Part shown: positions 26,187-34,384 of the stretch, in pieces
Position numbering within the stretch: position 1 is the first letter of the stretch
How the letters are laid out: each line of letters starts with the position of its first letter
NCBI GenBank assembly: GCA_028874195.1
Contig: JAPPLM010000013.1
Coordinates: 1 to 59,859 of the forward strand
Direction of reading: 5' to 3'
Origin: Chloroflexota bacterium
GTDB lineage: Bacteria; Chloroflexota; UBA11872; VXOZ01
DNA: 59,859 nucleotides
Notes under the pieces: model-generated
Told to the model about the DNA's origin: nothing
Databases searched by the model: none
Seen by the model: the letters and a program-made list of their open reading frames with translations, nothing else
Made by a program: the position numbers and the translations under genes

Positions 26187-26798
26187 CTATTCGCTCCTTG
26201 GAGGGAGCACTTCTTCAACTGGAATAACCCAATCAGGAAAATTCGCAGGATGTACACGGTCTTGAGCGCTGAAGCGCAAGTGCTGGTGATAGTAAGGCGC
26301 GCCCTTGGCTGGAATGGTCGGTTCTTGATACACTTCAATCTGGTCTTCCACGAGATTGACGATCCAATACTCCGCGATTCCGGCAGCCGCGTACACCGGC
26401 ACTTTGAGTTGCCGGTCCTCTAGCAAGCTGGATGCGGCAACCTCGACCACCAAGATTATATCTGTCGCAACAGGATGCGCTGATCCATAGAAGTCTTCCC
26501 GCCTCTTGGCAAGCACAAGATCCGGTTCCGGTTCAGAATTATTCTCAGGCAGCAAGATAGGGTGTTGAACGCGTACTAGAGCACGATCGCCAACCCTGTT
26601 GAAAAAAAGATGCAGCAGCCGATCTATCGCTGCGACATGGCGGGGTCCTTCTGGACTCATCTGGTGAAGCAATCCTCCGATTAGTTCGACGCGTTCATTG
26701 TCTTGGAAGAACCCGTGTTCAATGAGCCAGTGATACTCGTCTAGACTGAAGCGCCGGAAAGAATCCTGGCTGACGGTTGGCTCTACAAGCGTCGCCAT
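26187..26798 (-). CDS. Uma2-family (DUF820) putative endonuclease
   Basis: A 203-residue PD-(D/E)XK-fold protein of the Uma2 family, which is abundant in cyanobacteria and Chloroflexota and poorly characterised. The signature parts are FSLDEYHWLIEHG and NERVELIGG near the N-terminus (first acidic residue), SEPEPDLVL (Asp of the PD motif), and LVVEVAASSLLEDRQLKVPVY (ExV plus the downstream Lys), then AGIAEYWIVNL. It lies between dapB and asd in the same direction, with about 200 bases on either side. Proposed roles include mobile-element or defence nuclease; nothing local decides between them. Confidence 0.85.
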   Translation of the reverse strand: MATLVEPTVSQDSFRRFSLDEYHWLIEHGFFQDNERVELIGGLLHQMSPEGPRHVAAIDRLLHLFFNRVGDRALVRVQHPILLPENNSEPEPDLVLAKRREDFYGSAHPVATDIILVVEVAASSLLEDRQLKVPVYAAAGIAEYWIVNLVEDQIEVYQEPTIPAKGAPYYHQHLRFSAQDRVHPANFPDWVIPVEEVLPPRSE

Positions 26799-26949
26799 GT
26801 TAGCACCCCTCTACAATCTTTACTCTTTGCCGGTCACCTGCCAACGGGAAACCACCATCAGCGGGTCATAAGTCGGCGTCGGCACGTGCACCACAGTAAG
26901 AAGCTCGGCTGAATGCAATCCTATACCCAGCGGCGCAGTGTCAATGCAA

Positions 26950-26980
26950 CAGTAGCACAGGATTGCATCCTGTGCTACTG
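26950..26980. repeat. Perfect 14-bp hairpin, variant of the GTAGCGCAGG repeat
   Basis: CAGTAGCACAGGAT, loop TGC, exact complement. It follows the dapB stop on the minus strand but lacks a T-tract. Its core (GTAGCACAGG) resembles the CTACCGGAG-flanked repeat family, so I treat it as a repeat rather than a terminator. Confidence 0.65.
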
Positions 26981-27001
26981 GAAATCCTACTTCAGAATAC
27001 T

Positions 27002-27814
27002 CTACGCCAATCCGAGCAGCGCGTCCAGGCCGTGGGTCAGACCCTTGAGTTTCTGCACTGCACGCACAGCCAGCAGCACGCCCGGCACAAAGGATTCGGC
27101 GCTGGTGGAATCCTGGCGGATGGTGAGCGTTTGCCCCAAGCCGCCGAAGATGATTTGCTGATGGGCCACCATGCCCGGTAGCCGCGCCGCGTGGACGTTT
27201 ATGCCGCCATGTACGCCGCCCCGGGTGCCGGCAAGCGTCTCCTTCTCCGTGGGTACGGAGATGAAGTCGCTGCCCCGCGCCTCGCGAATATCGATGGCGC
27301 TTTGCAGGGCAGTGCCGGACGGGGCATCGATTTTGCGCTCGTGATGGTACTCAACAATGTCGCAGTAGTCCATGTGTTTACCGATGAGCTTGCTAACGTG
27401 CATCATGAGCACGGCAGTGAGTGCAAAGTTGGGGGCCACCACCAAACCAAGGTCGTTGGCAGCAGCAAGCTCCCCCAACTCCTCGACTTCGGAAAACTCC
27501 ATGCCGGTGGTGCCGACCACGGCGTGCACACCGTGCTCCAAGGCTATGCGGATGTTCACCCGCGCCGCGTCGGCACGGGTGAAATCGATGATAACATCCG
27601 TATTGGTGTGCGCCAGGAGCGTGGACAAGTCCGTCTCAGTGGCAATGGTCTGGCCGGTGGCGGCGGTAAAGCCGTCGTCTGAGGCAATGATGTCAACGCC
27701 GCCAACCAGCGCGAGGTCGTCCTCTCGCGCCACTGCATTTGCCACGGTGGTACCCACGCGGCCGAATATGCCGCAAACGACGACTTGCATGGGTCCCTTC
27801 TGTGTAGCAGCCAT
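27002..27814 (-). CDS. dapB: 4-hydroxy-tetrahydrodipicolinate reductase
   Basis: NAD(P)H-dependent reductase after DapA in diaminopimelate/lysine synthesis. The 270 residues contain the cofactor loop CGIFGRVGTTV, VVGTTGMEF, the family signature EYHHERKIDAPSGTAL (substrate-binding and catalytic His/Lys) and a C-terminal region with RGGVHGGINVHAARLPGMVAHQ. The ATG at 27814 lies nine bases after the pnp stop with GGGA in between, so it is probably cotranscribed with pnp. A second ATG at 27790 is close behind another GA-rich site but would remove eight residues. Confidence 0.95.
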   Translation of the reverse strand: MAATQKGPMQVVVCGIFGRVGTTVANAVAREDDLALVGGVDIIASDDGFTAATGQTIATETDLSTLLAHTNTDVIIDFTRADAARVNIRIALEHGVHAVVGTTGMEFSEVEELGELAAANDLGLVVAPNFALTAVLMMHVSKLIGKHMDYCDIVEYHHERKIDAPSGTALQSAIDIREARGSDFISVPTEKETLAGTRGGVHGGINVHAARLPGMVAHQQIIFGGLGQTLTIRQDSTSAESFVPGVLLAVRAVQKLKGLTHGLDALLGLA

Positions 27815-27823
27815 TGGGTGTCC

Positions 27824-30157
27824 CTACCACTTTCTCCCGGAACCACCTGAGCTTTCGCCGTCGCCATCGGACTGTGATGCTTCGCGATCCCCGGCTTGGT
27901 CGCTGCCGCGGTCGCGGCCACGTTCTCTCTCTGCTCCCGCAGGCGCACGCTCGCGGTCGTAGCGTCGGGGGCCCCGTCCGCCACGCGGCGGCCCGCGCCG
28001 GTCGGAGGGGCCGCGTCCGCGGTCGCCGCCACGATCGCCGCCGCGGTCACCGCGGCTTGACTGTGGACGCTCAGAAGGATGTGTGCCCTCGAGCACTGCG
28101 CGACGAGAGAGATTAACACGGCCCTGGTAGTCGATCTCGATCACCATCACCATGACTTCGTCGCCAATGTCGGCAATATCCTCGGCACGTTCGACGTAAT
28201 CTTCCGCCAGTTCGCTCATGCGCACCAGGCCTTCTCGCCGTCCATCCGGCAGGTTCACGAAGACTCCGGCATTCATGATGCGCGATACGGTGCCAGTAAA
28301 GATGGCGCCGACCTCGAGTTCGGTGGTCATATTGCGGATAGTCTCCACCGCTTTGTCGACGCCTTCTTTAGAATCGCCGGTCACGACAATCGTACCGTCA
28401 TCATCAATGTCAATCTTGGACTCGGTCTCTTCCTGAATCTTGCGAATAATCTTGCCGCCGGGGCCGATCACGTCGCCGATCTTCTCCGGATTGATCTTGA
28501 GGGAAACGAGCTTCGGCGCGTAATCGGAAAGCTCCGTGCGCGGCTCCGCGATCGCCTCGGCCATTACATTGAGCACTTCCAGGCGGGCGTCGCGCGCCTG
28601 CGCCAAGGCCTGCTCCATGATGGCGAACGTGATACCCGAGACCTTGATGTCCATCTGCAGGGCGGTCACACCCTTCGTGGTGCCGGCCACCTTGAAGTCC
28701 ATGTCGCCCAGGGCGTCCTCAATGCCCTGGATATCGGTGAGAATGGCGTATTCGCCCTCATCACCCATCACCAGACCCATGGCAATGCCGCCCACCGGGG
28801 CCGCAATCGGCACACCGGCGTCCATGAGCGCCAGGGAACTGCCGCACGTCGAGGCCATACTGGTGGAGCCGTTGGAGGATAGCACCTCGGAGACCACGCG
28901 AATGGTGTAGGGAAACTCCTCCTGCGAGGGGAGCACTTGCGCCACTGCCCGCTCGGCGAGGCGGCCGTGGCCGATCTCGCGCCTACGGGGCGACCCGAGC
29001 CGCCCAACTTCACCGGTGCTGAACGGCGGGAAGTTGTAGTGGTGAATGAACGGCTTGGAATCGGCGATCTCAAGGCCATAGAGCGGCTGCGCGTCGCCAA
29101 TCGAACCGAGTGTTGTAATGCTGAGCGCCTGGGTCTGACCGCGTTGGAAGAGGCCGGTGCCGTGAGTGCGCGGCAGCACACCAACCTCGGCGGACAGCGG
29201 GCGGATTTCCCCCGGACCGCGTCCATCGGGCCGCTTGCCCTCATGCAGAATCTCGTTGCGCACGTGCTTCTTGACGGCGGACTGCACCGCGTCGGCCACG
29301 TGCCCTTGGCCGTGCTCCTCGCCCAGGGCTGCCACGGTGTCGGACGTAATTGCGGCAAGCTGCTCCTCGCGTTCCGCCTTGTCCGGTCGCCCAAACGCCG
29401 CTGCCACTTGGTCGGCAACGCGTTCCTGCACCTGCGCGACGAGATCGTCGGGCGGGCCGTGGGGGACGTACTCGTGCTTCTCTTTGCTCACCTGGCTGAT
29501 GAGCTCTTCCTGCATGGCAATGGTCTCTTGCAAGGCTTCCTGACCGCGCTCCAGGGCCGCGAGCATCTCCGTTTCCGGCAATTGCCCCGCCTCGGCTTCC
29601 ACCATCATCACGGCGTCTTTCGTGCCGGCGATGACGAGATCGAGGTCGCTTTCTTCAAACTGCGACAACAGCGGATTGATGACGAACTCGCCGTTAATGC
29701 GGCCGACGCGCACCGCGCCCACCGGCCCGCCAAATGGGATATCCGAGATGCAGAGCGCCGCCGACGCGCCGACAATGCCCATCACGTCGGTGGCATTCTC
29801 TTGATCGGAACTGAGGATGGTGATAATCACCTGGACTTCGTTGCGGTAGTCCTTGGGGAATAGGGGCCGCAACGGGCGGTCGCACAGCCGCGCCGCCAGC
29901 ACACAATCGTCGCTGGGCCGGCCTTCACGCCGCAAATACCCGCCGGGAATCCGGCCGACGGCGTAGTATTTTTCTTCCACGTCGACGGAAAGCGGAAAGA
30001 AATCGATGCCCTCGCGGGGCTTGGCGCCCGTGACCGTAACCAGGAGGATCGTGTCGCCGCAACGCATGGTTACGCTGCCGCTCGCCTGCTCGGCAAACCG
30101 CCCGGTCTCGATGCTGAGCGCGCGACCGGCATGGTCCGCCTCTACCTTGTGAATCAT
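27824..30157 (-). CDS. pnp: Polyribonucleotide nucleotidyltransferase (PNPase) with RG-rich tail
   Basis: Phosphorolytic 3'-to-5' exoribonuclease of RNA turnover, 777 residues. Two RNase PH domains with a helical linker are complete: PGGYLRREGRPSD in the first, GKRPDGRGPGEIRPLS and YNFPPFSTGE in the second, with active-site acids in EDALGDMDFKVAGTTKG. A KH domain (VIGPGGKIIRKIQEET) and an S1 domain (GAIFTGTVSRIMNAGVFVNL) follow. Residues 692-777 are an unusual low-complexity tail of RGD/RGG and RGR repeats turning acidic/Ser-Gly at the end. The usual neighbour rpsO is absent; dapB follows nine bases downstream. Confidence 0.96.
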   Translation of the reverse strand: MIHKVEADHAGRALSIETGRFAEQASGSVTMRCGDTILLVTVTGAKPREGIDFFPLSVDVEEKYYAVGRIPGGYLRREGRPSDDCVLAARLCDRPLRPLFPKDYRNEVQVIITILSSDQENATDVMGIVGASAALCISDIPFGGPVGAVRVGRINGEFVINPLLSQFEESDLDLVIAGTKDAVMMVEAEAGQLPETEMLAALERGQEALQETIAMQEELISQVSKEKHEYVPHGPPDDLVAQVQERVADQVAAAFGRPDKAEREEQLAAITSDTVAALGEEHGQGHVADAVQSAVKKHVRNEILHEGKRPDGRGPGEIRPLSAEVGVLPRTHGTGLFQRGQTQALSITTLGSIGDAQPLYGLEIADSKPFIHHYNFPPFSTGEVGRLGSPRRREIGHGRLAERAVAQVLPSQEEFPYTIRVVSEVLSSNGSTSMASTCGSSLALMDAGVPIAAPVGGIAMGLVMGDEGEYAILTDIQGIEDALGDMDFKVAGTTKGVTALQMDIKVSGITFAIMEQALAQARDARLEVLNVMAEAIAEPRTELSDYAPKLVSLKINPEKIGDVIGPGGKIIRKIQEETESKIDIDDDGTIVVTGDSKEGVDKAVETIRNMTTELEVGAIFTGTVSRIMNAGVFVNLPDGRREGLVRMSELAEDYVERAEDIADIGDEVMVMVIEIDYQGRVNLSRRAVLEGTHPSERPQSSRGDRGGDRGGDRGRGPSDRRGPPRGGRGPRRYDRERAPAGAERERGRDRGSDQAGDREASQSDGDGESSGGSGRKW

Positions 30158-30201
30158 ATGATGGAATCACCCTTCCCGTGCCCCACCTCAGCCCCGGGTG
30201 T

Positions 30202-30383
30202 GGTTAGTGACTAGCAGATGCTGCTTCGCAAAAACGAACTCTTTGTTTCACGAATGCGTTGACATTCAGAGATTTCGTTCCGCGATATTGCTGCTTTGCT
30301 CAGATCCGGTTTCTGAAAGCCGTCGTTGCACGGAGATAACCGCTTCAGCGAAACAGCATGTGCTAGTCACCAATCACTAACCC
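30202..30383. mobile_element. MITE-like element with imperfect terminal inverted repeats
   Basis: The left end GGTTAGTGACTAGCAGATGC...TTCGC (30202-30229) is answered by an inverted right end (30383-30349) that matches apart from seven extra bases and two mismatches. The 120-base core has no ORF of note. I see no clear target-site duplication. It lies upstream of pnp. Confidence 0.5.
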
Positions 30384-30857
30384 TGTCCGACACGTGTCTT
30401 TCGGACAAGCCGGTGGCCGAAGTTCGGCACGCAATTGAAAGAAAGTATTTAAGAAGATCACGTATTCTTCCATTCTCCACTATAGCCGAGCGGATGATGC
30501 GATTTCAAGAATGCAGTGGGTGAGAACCGTTGTTAAAGAGTTAGCGCGAGCGGCAGGCAGTCTTTTGTTCTTGCCTGCTGTCGCCCCTAGCCGTGGGTTG
30601 GGCGCAGGTTTCAAACCTGCGCTACCGGAGAGAAGGAGACGATCGCTCGTTAGTCGCGAAAGACAAGATGGGATATCTTTCGTCCAGGTGATACGAGAAG
30701 CTTGTTCGTCCGCGCTGAGCTTGCGAAGGGTCGAAGCGTGAACGGATTGCTGTGTAAGAACGTATACTTGATCATGTAGTTCATCTTATGAGCTAGCGGC
30801 TTGAAGCCCGGACATCCGACCCTGTCCCATCATCTTGAAGGAGAACGCCCACCCACC
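30384..30857. other. Intergenic region with two repeats
   Basis: Between pnp and the rightward DUF3604 gene. It holds a copy of the GCGCAGGTTTC...CTGCGCTACCGGAG palindrome at 30601-30630 and a broken CGTCCGCGCTGAGCTTGCGAAG unit near 30709-30730, related to the 2942 family. No gene is supported. Confidence 0.5.
30601..30630. repeat. Palindromic repeat, GCGCAGG...CTACCGGAG family
   Basis: CGCAGGTTTCAAACCTGCG followed by CTACCGGAG. It differs from the 22481 and 34288 copies only in the loop region. Confidence 0.8.
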
Positions 30858-33059
30858 ATGCCACCGGAATATGATGCAGCGACCTTGCGGGAGTACAGCG
30901 GCACAGTAGCGCTGGAGCCGACTGCCGACGTGGTGGCCGGGTCGTGGGGCACGTGGACGTTCACCTTCACGGTGGGCACGTACGGCATGGACGACCGCTC
31001 CAACCTGCGCCTCGTGATGCGGGGCGTCTGCGATTGGGGCAAGCCGGACTTCGACGACCCCACCGCGCCGAACTACTGCCGCATCTATACCGACGGCGAC
31101 GCCAAGCTGCGCGTGCACTTCGACCCCGAAAACCACGTGCGGCCCTGGCGGCGCACCATCCATATCCATGTGCACGACGGCACGCTGGCGGCGGGGAAGA
31201 AAATCTGGATCGTGCTCGGCGACCGCTCCGGGGGGAGTCCCGGCAGCCAGGCGCAGACGTTTGTGGAAAGCACCTTCGAGTTCAAGTTCTTTGCCGATAA
31301 CTTCGGCACGCTGCAGTTCCGCGAGCTGCCGGACGCGCCGGTTGTGCGGGTGGTAGCGGGCCCGGCGGCGCATTTGGTGGCACAAGCGCCGAGCATGGTG
31401 GCCGTAGACGAGGAATTCGACGTGCTCGTGCGTGCCGACGACTCTTGGGGCAATACTGCCACTGGCTTTAGCGGCGATGTCGGCCTCTACCTGCCGCACC
31501 AAGCCGCGCCCCTGGCGAGCCACACCTTTGGCGAGGAAGACGGGGGGCTATTCCGCTTCACCGGCCTGAAGCTGAGCGAGACCGGTATCATCCGCCTCGA
31601 AGCGCGCAGTACAGACCCGGCGTTTTCGGTTCCCAGCAATCCTATTCACGTGCAGGTAGACGAGCCCGCACTGCGCCTCTATTGGGGCGACATGCATGCC
31701 CAGACGGAAGAGACCGTCGGCACGGGCAGTCCGGATGAATACTTCACCTACGCCCGCGACCACGCGGGGGTGGACTTCCTCGGCATCCAGGGCAACGACT
31801 TTCAGGTCACGGCTGAGTTCTGGTACGAGCTGCAGGAGATCGTAAAGCGTTACAACGACCCCGGCCGCTTCCTGACGCTGCTTGGCTACGAATGGTCGGG
31901 GAACCATCCTGCGGGCGGCGACCACAACGTGCACTTTCTTGGTGACGAGGGTCCGCTGCACCGCTCGTCCCACTGGCAGGCGTCGGGCGACCCGGGGCCG
32001 TGGGAGGACATGTGTCCGGTTTCAAAGCTCGTTGACCGCTACCGGGGCCTGGATGACGTCTTCATGATCCCCCACATCGGCGGGCGGCGCGCCAACCTCG
32101 ACTACTTTGACTCCGAGGTCATGCCCCTTATCGAGATCGCCTCAGCCCACGGCTGGTTCGAATGGGTCTGGCAGGAGGCGCTGGAACGCGGCTACATTAC
32201 CGGATTCGCCGCCGGCAGCGACGATCACACGGGCCGTCCCGGCACCAGCCGCCCCACGAATGGCGGTATGTTCGGCGTCCGCGGGGGCCTGCTCGGCACG
32301 TACGCGCCGGAACTCCAGCGGCGCTCCATTTGGGACGCTATCCGCGGCCGCCATACGTTCGCCTCCACCGGCGCGCGCATGATCGTACATATGACTGCGG
32401 ACGGACACCTGATGGGCGAAGTTTTTTCTTCCACCCATCCGCCAGAGTTGGATGTCAAGGTAGCTGGCACCGCTCCACTGGAGAAAGTGGAGGTGCTGCG
32501 CGGCACGGAGGTGGTCTATTCTCATCCGCTTGTGGAGCCCGCAAGCGGATTGCCTCGCAAGATTCGGATCGGCTGGCGCGGCGCGCGCGTGAAGGACCGC
32601 ACCCGCCGCCTACGCTGGGACGGCAACCTGCACGTGGAGAACGGCCGCATAGTCGCGGCCACGGGCTGGGCCTTCGACGAACCGACGGAGGGCATCGTGG
32701 AGCAGAGTGAAGAAGGCGTGCGCTGGGTCTCGCAGACCTCTGGCGACTGGGACGGCGTGGCGCTGGAACTCGTGGGCGATGCGGAGACTACGCTCCATTT
32801 CACGTCTGCGCCCGCCATATTCTCACTGTGCCTAGATGAACTAGCAGAGGGAAATGAGATCGTGCGCCCCGGCGCCACCGGCGTCAGCAGCGAAGTGCGC
32901 ATCAGCCGTGACCATGAAGACCGCGCTCCCCTCGACACGGCTTTCACCTTTCAAGACTCGGAACCGCTGCGGCAAGACCTCACGCCCTATTTCGTCCGTG
33001 TCACCCAATACGACGGTGAGATGGCCTGGTGCAGTCCGGTGTTCGTGAAGAAGGCGTAA
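30858..33059 (+). CDS. DUF3604 (PHP-fold) family protein
   Basis: A large (733-residue) protein of the DUF3604 family, whose catalytic part has the PHP metal-dependent hydrolase fold. The N-terminal half (to about 270) is beta-rich, resembling a binding or Ig-like region. The PHP part starts at LYWGDMHAQTEE and carries LGIQGNDFQ, LGYEWSG, DHNVHFLGD, IPHIGGRRANLD and the FAAGSDDHTGRPG signature. No signal peptide is visible, so it is probably cytosolic. I use the ATG at 30858; AAGGAG is about 15 bases away, which is far. No substrate is established for the family. It seems monocistronic. Confidence 0.82.
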   Translation: MPPEYDAATLREYSGTVALEPTADVVAGSWGTWTFTFTVGTYGMDDRSNLRLVMRGVCDWGKPDFDDPTAPNYCRIYTDGDAKLRVHFDPENHVRPWRRTIHIHVHDGTLAAGKKIWIVLGDRSGGSPGSQAQTFVESTFEFKFFADNFGTLQFRELPDAPVVRVVAGPAAHLVAQAPSMVAVDEEFDVLVRADDSWGNTATGFSGDVGLYLPHQAAPLASHTFGEEDGGLFRFTGLKLSETGIIRLEARSTDPAFSVPSNPIHVQVDEPALRLYWGDMHAQTEETVGTGSPDEYFTYARDHAGVDFLGIQGNDFQVTAEFWYELQEIVKRYNDPGRFLTLLGYEWSGNHPAGGDHNVHFLGDEGPLHRSSHWQASGDPGPWEDMCPVSKLVDRYRGLDDVFMIPHIGGRRANLDYFDSEVMPLIEIASAHGWFEWVWQEALERGYITGFAAGSDDHTGRPGTSRPTNGGMFGVRGGLLGTYAPELQRRSIWDAIRGRHTFASTGARMIVHMTADGHLMGEVFSSTHPPELDVKVAGTAPLEKVEVLRGTEVVYSHPLVEPASGLPRKIRIGWRGARVKDRTRRLRWDGNLHVENGRIVAATGWAFDEPTEGIVEQSEEGVRWVSQTSGDWDGVALELVGDAETTLHFTSAPAIFSLCLDELAEGNEIVRPGATGVSSEVRISRDHEDRAPLDTAFTFQDSEPLRQDLTPYFVRVTQYDGEMAWCSPVFVKKA

Positions 33060-33364
33060 TTTACCGCGCATGTTTGTCGGTTCGTGTGACTCTTCGCCAT
33101 GCCTGCCCAGAGGAGCGGGGGACAAGCCCCCGCGCTATTTCGAACCTCTTTGGTAGCGCAGGTTTGTAACCTGCGTCCTGTAGGGCCAATTCGTCGAGAC
33201 TGTGAGATGCCCGTGGAATCCGAGGCTTTGAGGGTACCGCAATGCCTCGTGGCATCGGCCCTCCTCATGCGAGATCGCCCAAGGAAGTTCACAAAGCTGT
33301 GTGTCCAAGCGGGGGACAAGCCCCTGCGCTACGAGCGGAGCAATTCGAAAGATAGTTGATCCAC
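33060..33364. other. Intergenic region made largely of palindromic repeats
   Basis: Holds a GCGGGGGACAAGCCCCCGC unit at 33115-33133, a near-copy at 33309-33327, and an inverted GGTAGCGCAGG... unit at 33152-33175, spaced between DUF3604 and the phosphorylase gene. Otherwise I see nothing. Confidence 0.7.
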
Positions 33365-34144
33365 ATGCCGTACCCTAACTTCCCCAAAAAGCACCGCGAA
33401 AAGGCGCTGTTCACACCGGAAGCCGCCGTTGCACACTTTGTTAAGGAGCCCCCGCCCTTGCCATTTCCAGATGCCGTAATCTTCTGCTATCAGTCTTCGT
33501 TGTTGGCGCACATTCTGGAGCGACATGAGTCCACCGGCGTTGAGCGGGGAACCTACCGGCATCTCCACTGGCTGCAAGAAGCGGACAACCGGATTGCCGT
33601 TGCCGGAGGTTTCGGGGTTGGCGCCCCCGCTGTGGTTCTGGTACTGGAGGCGCTGATCGTACAAGGAGTCCGGCGGTTTCTCTCCATCGGTACTGCGGGC
33701 AGCTTGCAGCGCCATGTCAACATTGGTGACATTGTCGTCTGTGACCGCGCAATCCGGGATGAAGGCACCTCCCATCACTATCTGCCGCCCGACACCTATG
33801 CCCATGCCTCACCTGCCATGACCGGCCGGCTTAAAGACGCGCTCACGTCCACCGGCACGCCGTATAGCGTCGGCACGAGTTGGACCATTGACGCGCCCTA
33901 CCGCGAGACCGTTGCGGAAGTGCAGCACTACCAGGCGGAGGGCGTGCTCACCGTAGAGATGGAAGCCGCGGCGCTCTTTGCTGTGGCGGCATATCGCGGC
34001 GTGGAAATGGGGTCTCTCTTGACGATCAGCGATTCGCTCGCCGACCTGACGTGGGACCCGCAGTTTCGCTCCGACACCACACAGGTCGGCCTGGAGACGC
34101 TCTACCGCGTGGCGCTCCAAGCGCTGGAGGCTGACACGGCATAG
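33365..34144 (+). CDS. Nucleoside phosphorylase (PNP/UDP family 1)
   Basis: A 259-residue cytosolic enzyme of the uridine/purine nucleoside phosphorylase family, which splits nucleosides with phosphate into base and ribose-1-phosphate. Family features visible are the phosphate/ribose loop SIGTAGSLQ, GDIVVCDRAIRDEGTSHHYLPP, and the ribose-binding VEMEAAALFAVA (Met-Glu pair), followed by LLTISDSLAD. The sequence is closer to uridine phosphorylases than to trimeric PNPs, but specificity is not certain. I use the ATG at 33365; a TTG three codons earlier is possible. Neither has a strong ribosome site, and repeats immediately precede it. Confidence 0.87.
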   Translation: MPYPNFPKKHREKALFTPEAAVAHFVKEPPPLPFPDAVIFCYQSSLLAHILERHESTGVERGTYRHLHWLQEADNRIAVAGGFGVGAPAVVLVLEALIVQGVRRFLSIGTAGSLQRHVNIGDIVVCDRAIRDEGTSHHYLPPDTYAHASPAMTGRLKDALTSTGTPYSVGTSWTIDAPYRETVAEVQHYQAEGVLTVEMEAAALFAVAAYRGVEMGSLLTISDSLADLTWDPQFRSDTTQVGLETLYRVALQALEADTA

Positions 34145-34180
34145 TGGGAAACCCCTGGCGAAGTCCGTGCATGACTTTTA

Positions 34181-34249
34181 TCACTCCGGCGGAAGCCGGA
34201 GTCCAGGGCGTGCGGCGCAGATGAATTCCGGCTTCCGCCGGAGTGACGG
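34181..34249. repeat. Inverted pair of the CACTCCGGCGGAAGCCGG repeat
   Basis: TCACTCCGGCGGAAGCCGGA... at 34181-34207 faces its complement at 34223-34249 across 15 bases. It belongs to the same family as the unit at 4791-4820. It lies between the phosphorylase and the converging glpK. Confidence 0.75.
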
Positions 34250-34287
34250 AGCGGGCGCGGGCTATTGTCATGGTAGTGACGGTGCTG

Positions 34288-34317
34288 GGCGCAGGTTGCA
34301 AACCTGCGCTACCGGAG
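34288..34317. repeat. Palindromic repeat, GCGCAGG...CTACCGGAG family
   Basis: CGCAGGTTGCAAACCTGCG followed by CTACCGGAG. This is the most symmetrical copy in the window and a good reference for the split copy at 41006. Confidence 0.8.
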
Positions 34318-34384
34318 CAAAGCCGAGCAGGTTCGGGGCAATCATCCGACGCGATGCGCGTACCACGCCAAACCCGAGCATCGT

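Noticed and set aside
26950-26980. Terminator for dapB
   Set aside because: The stem is perfect, but there is no T-run on the minus strand, and the core matches a repeat family.
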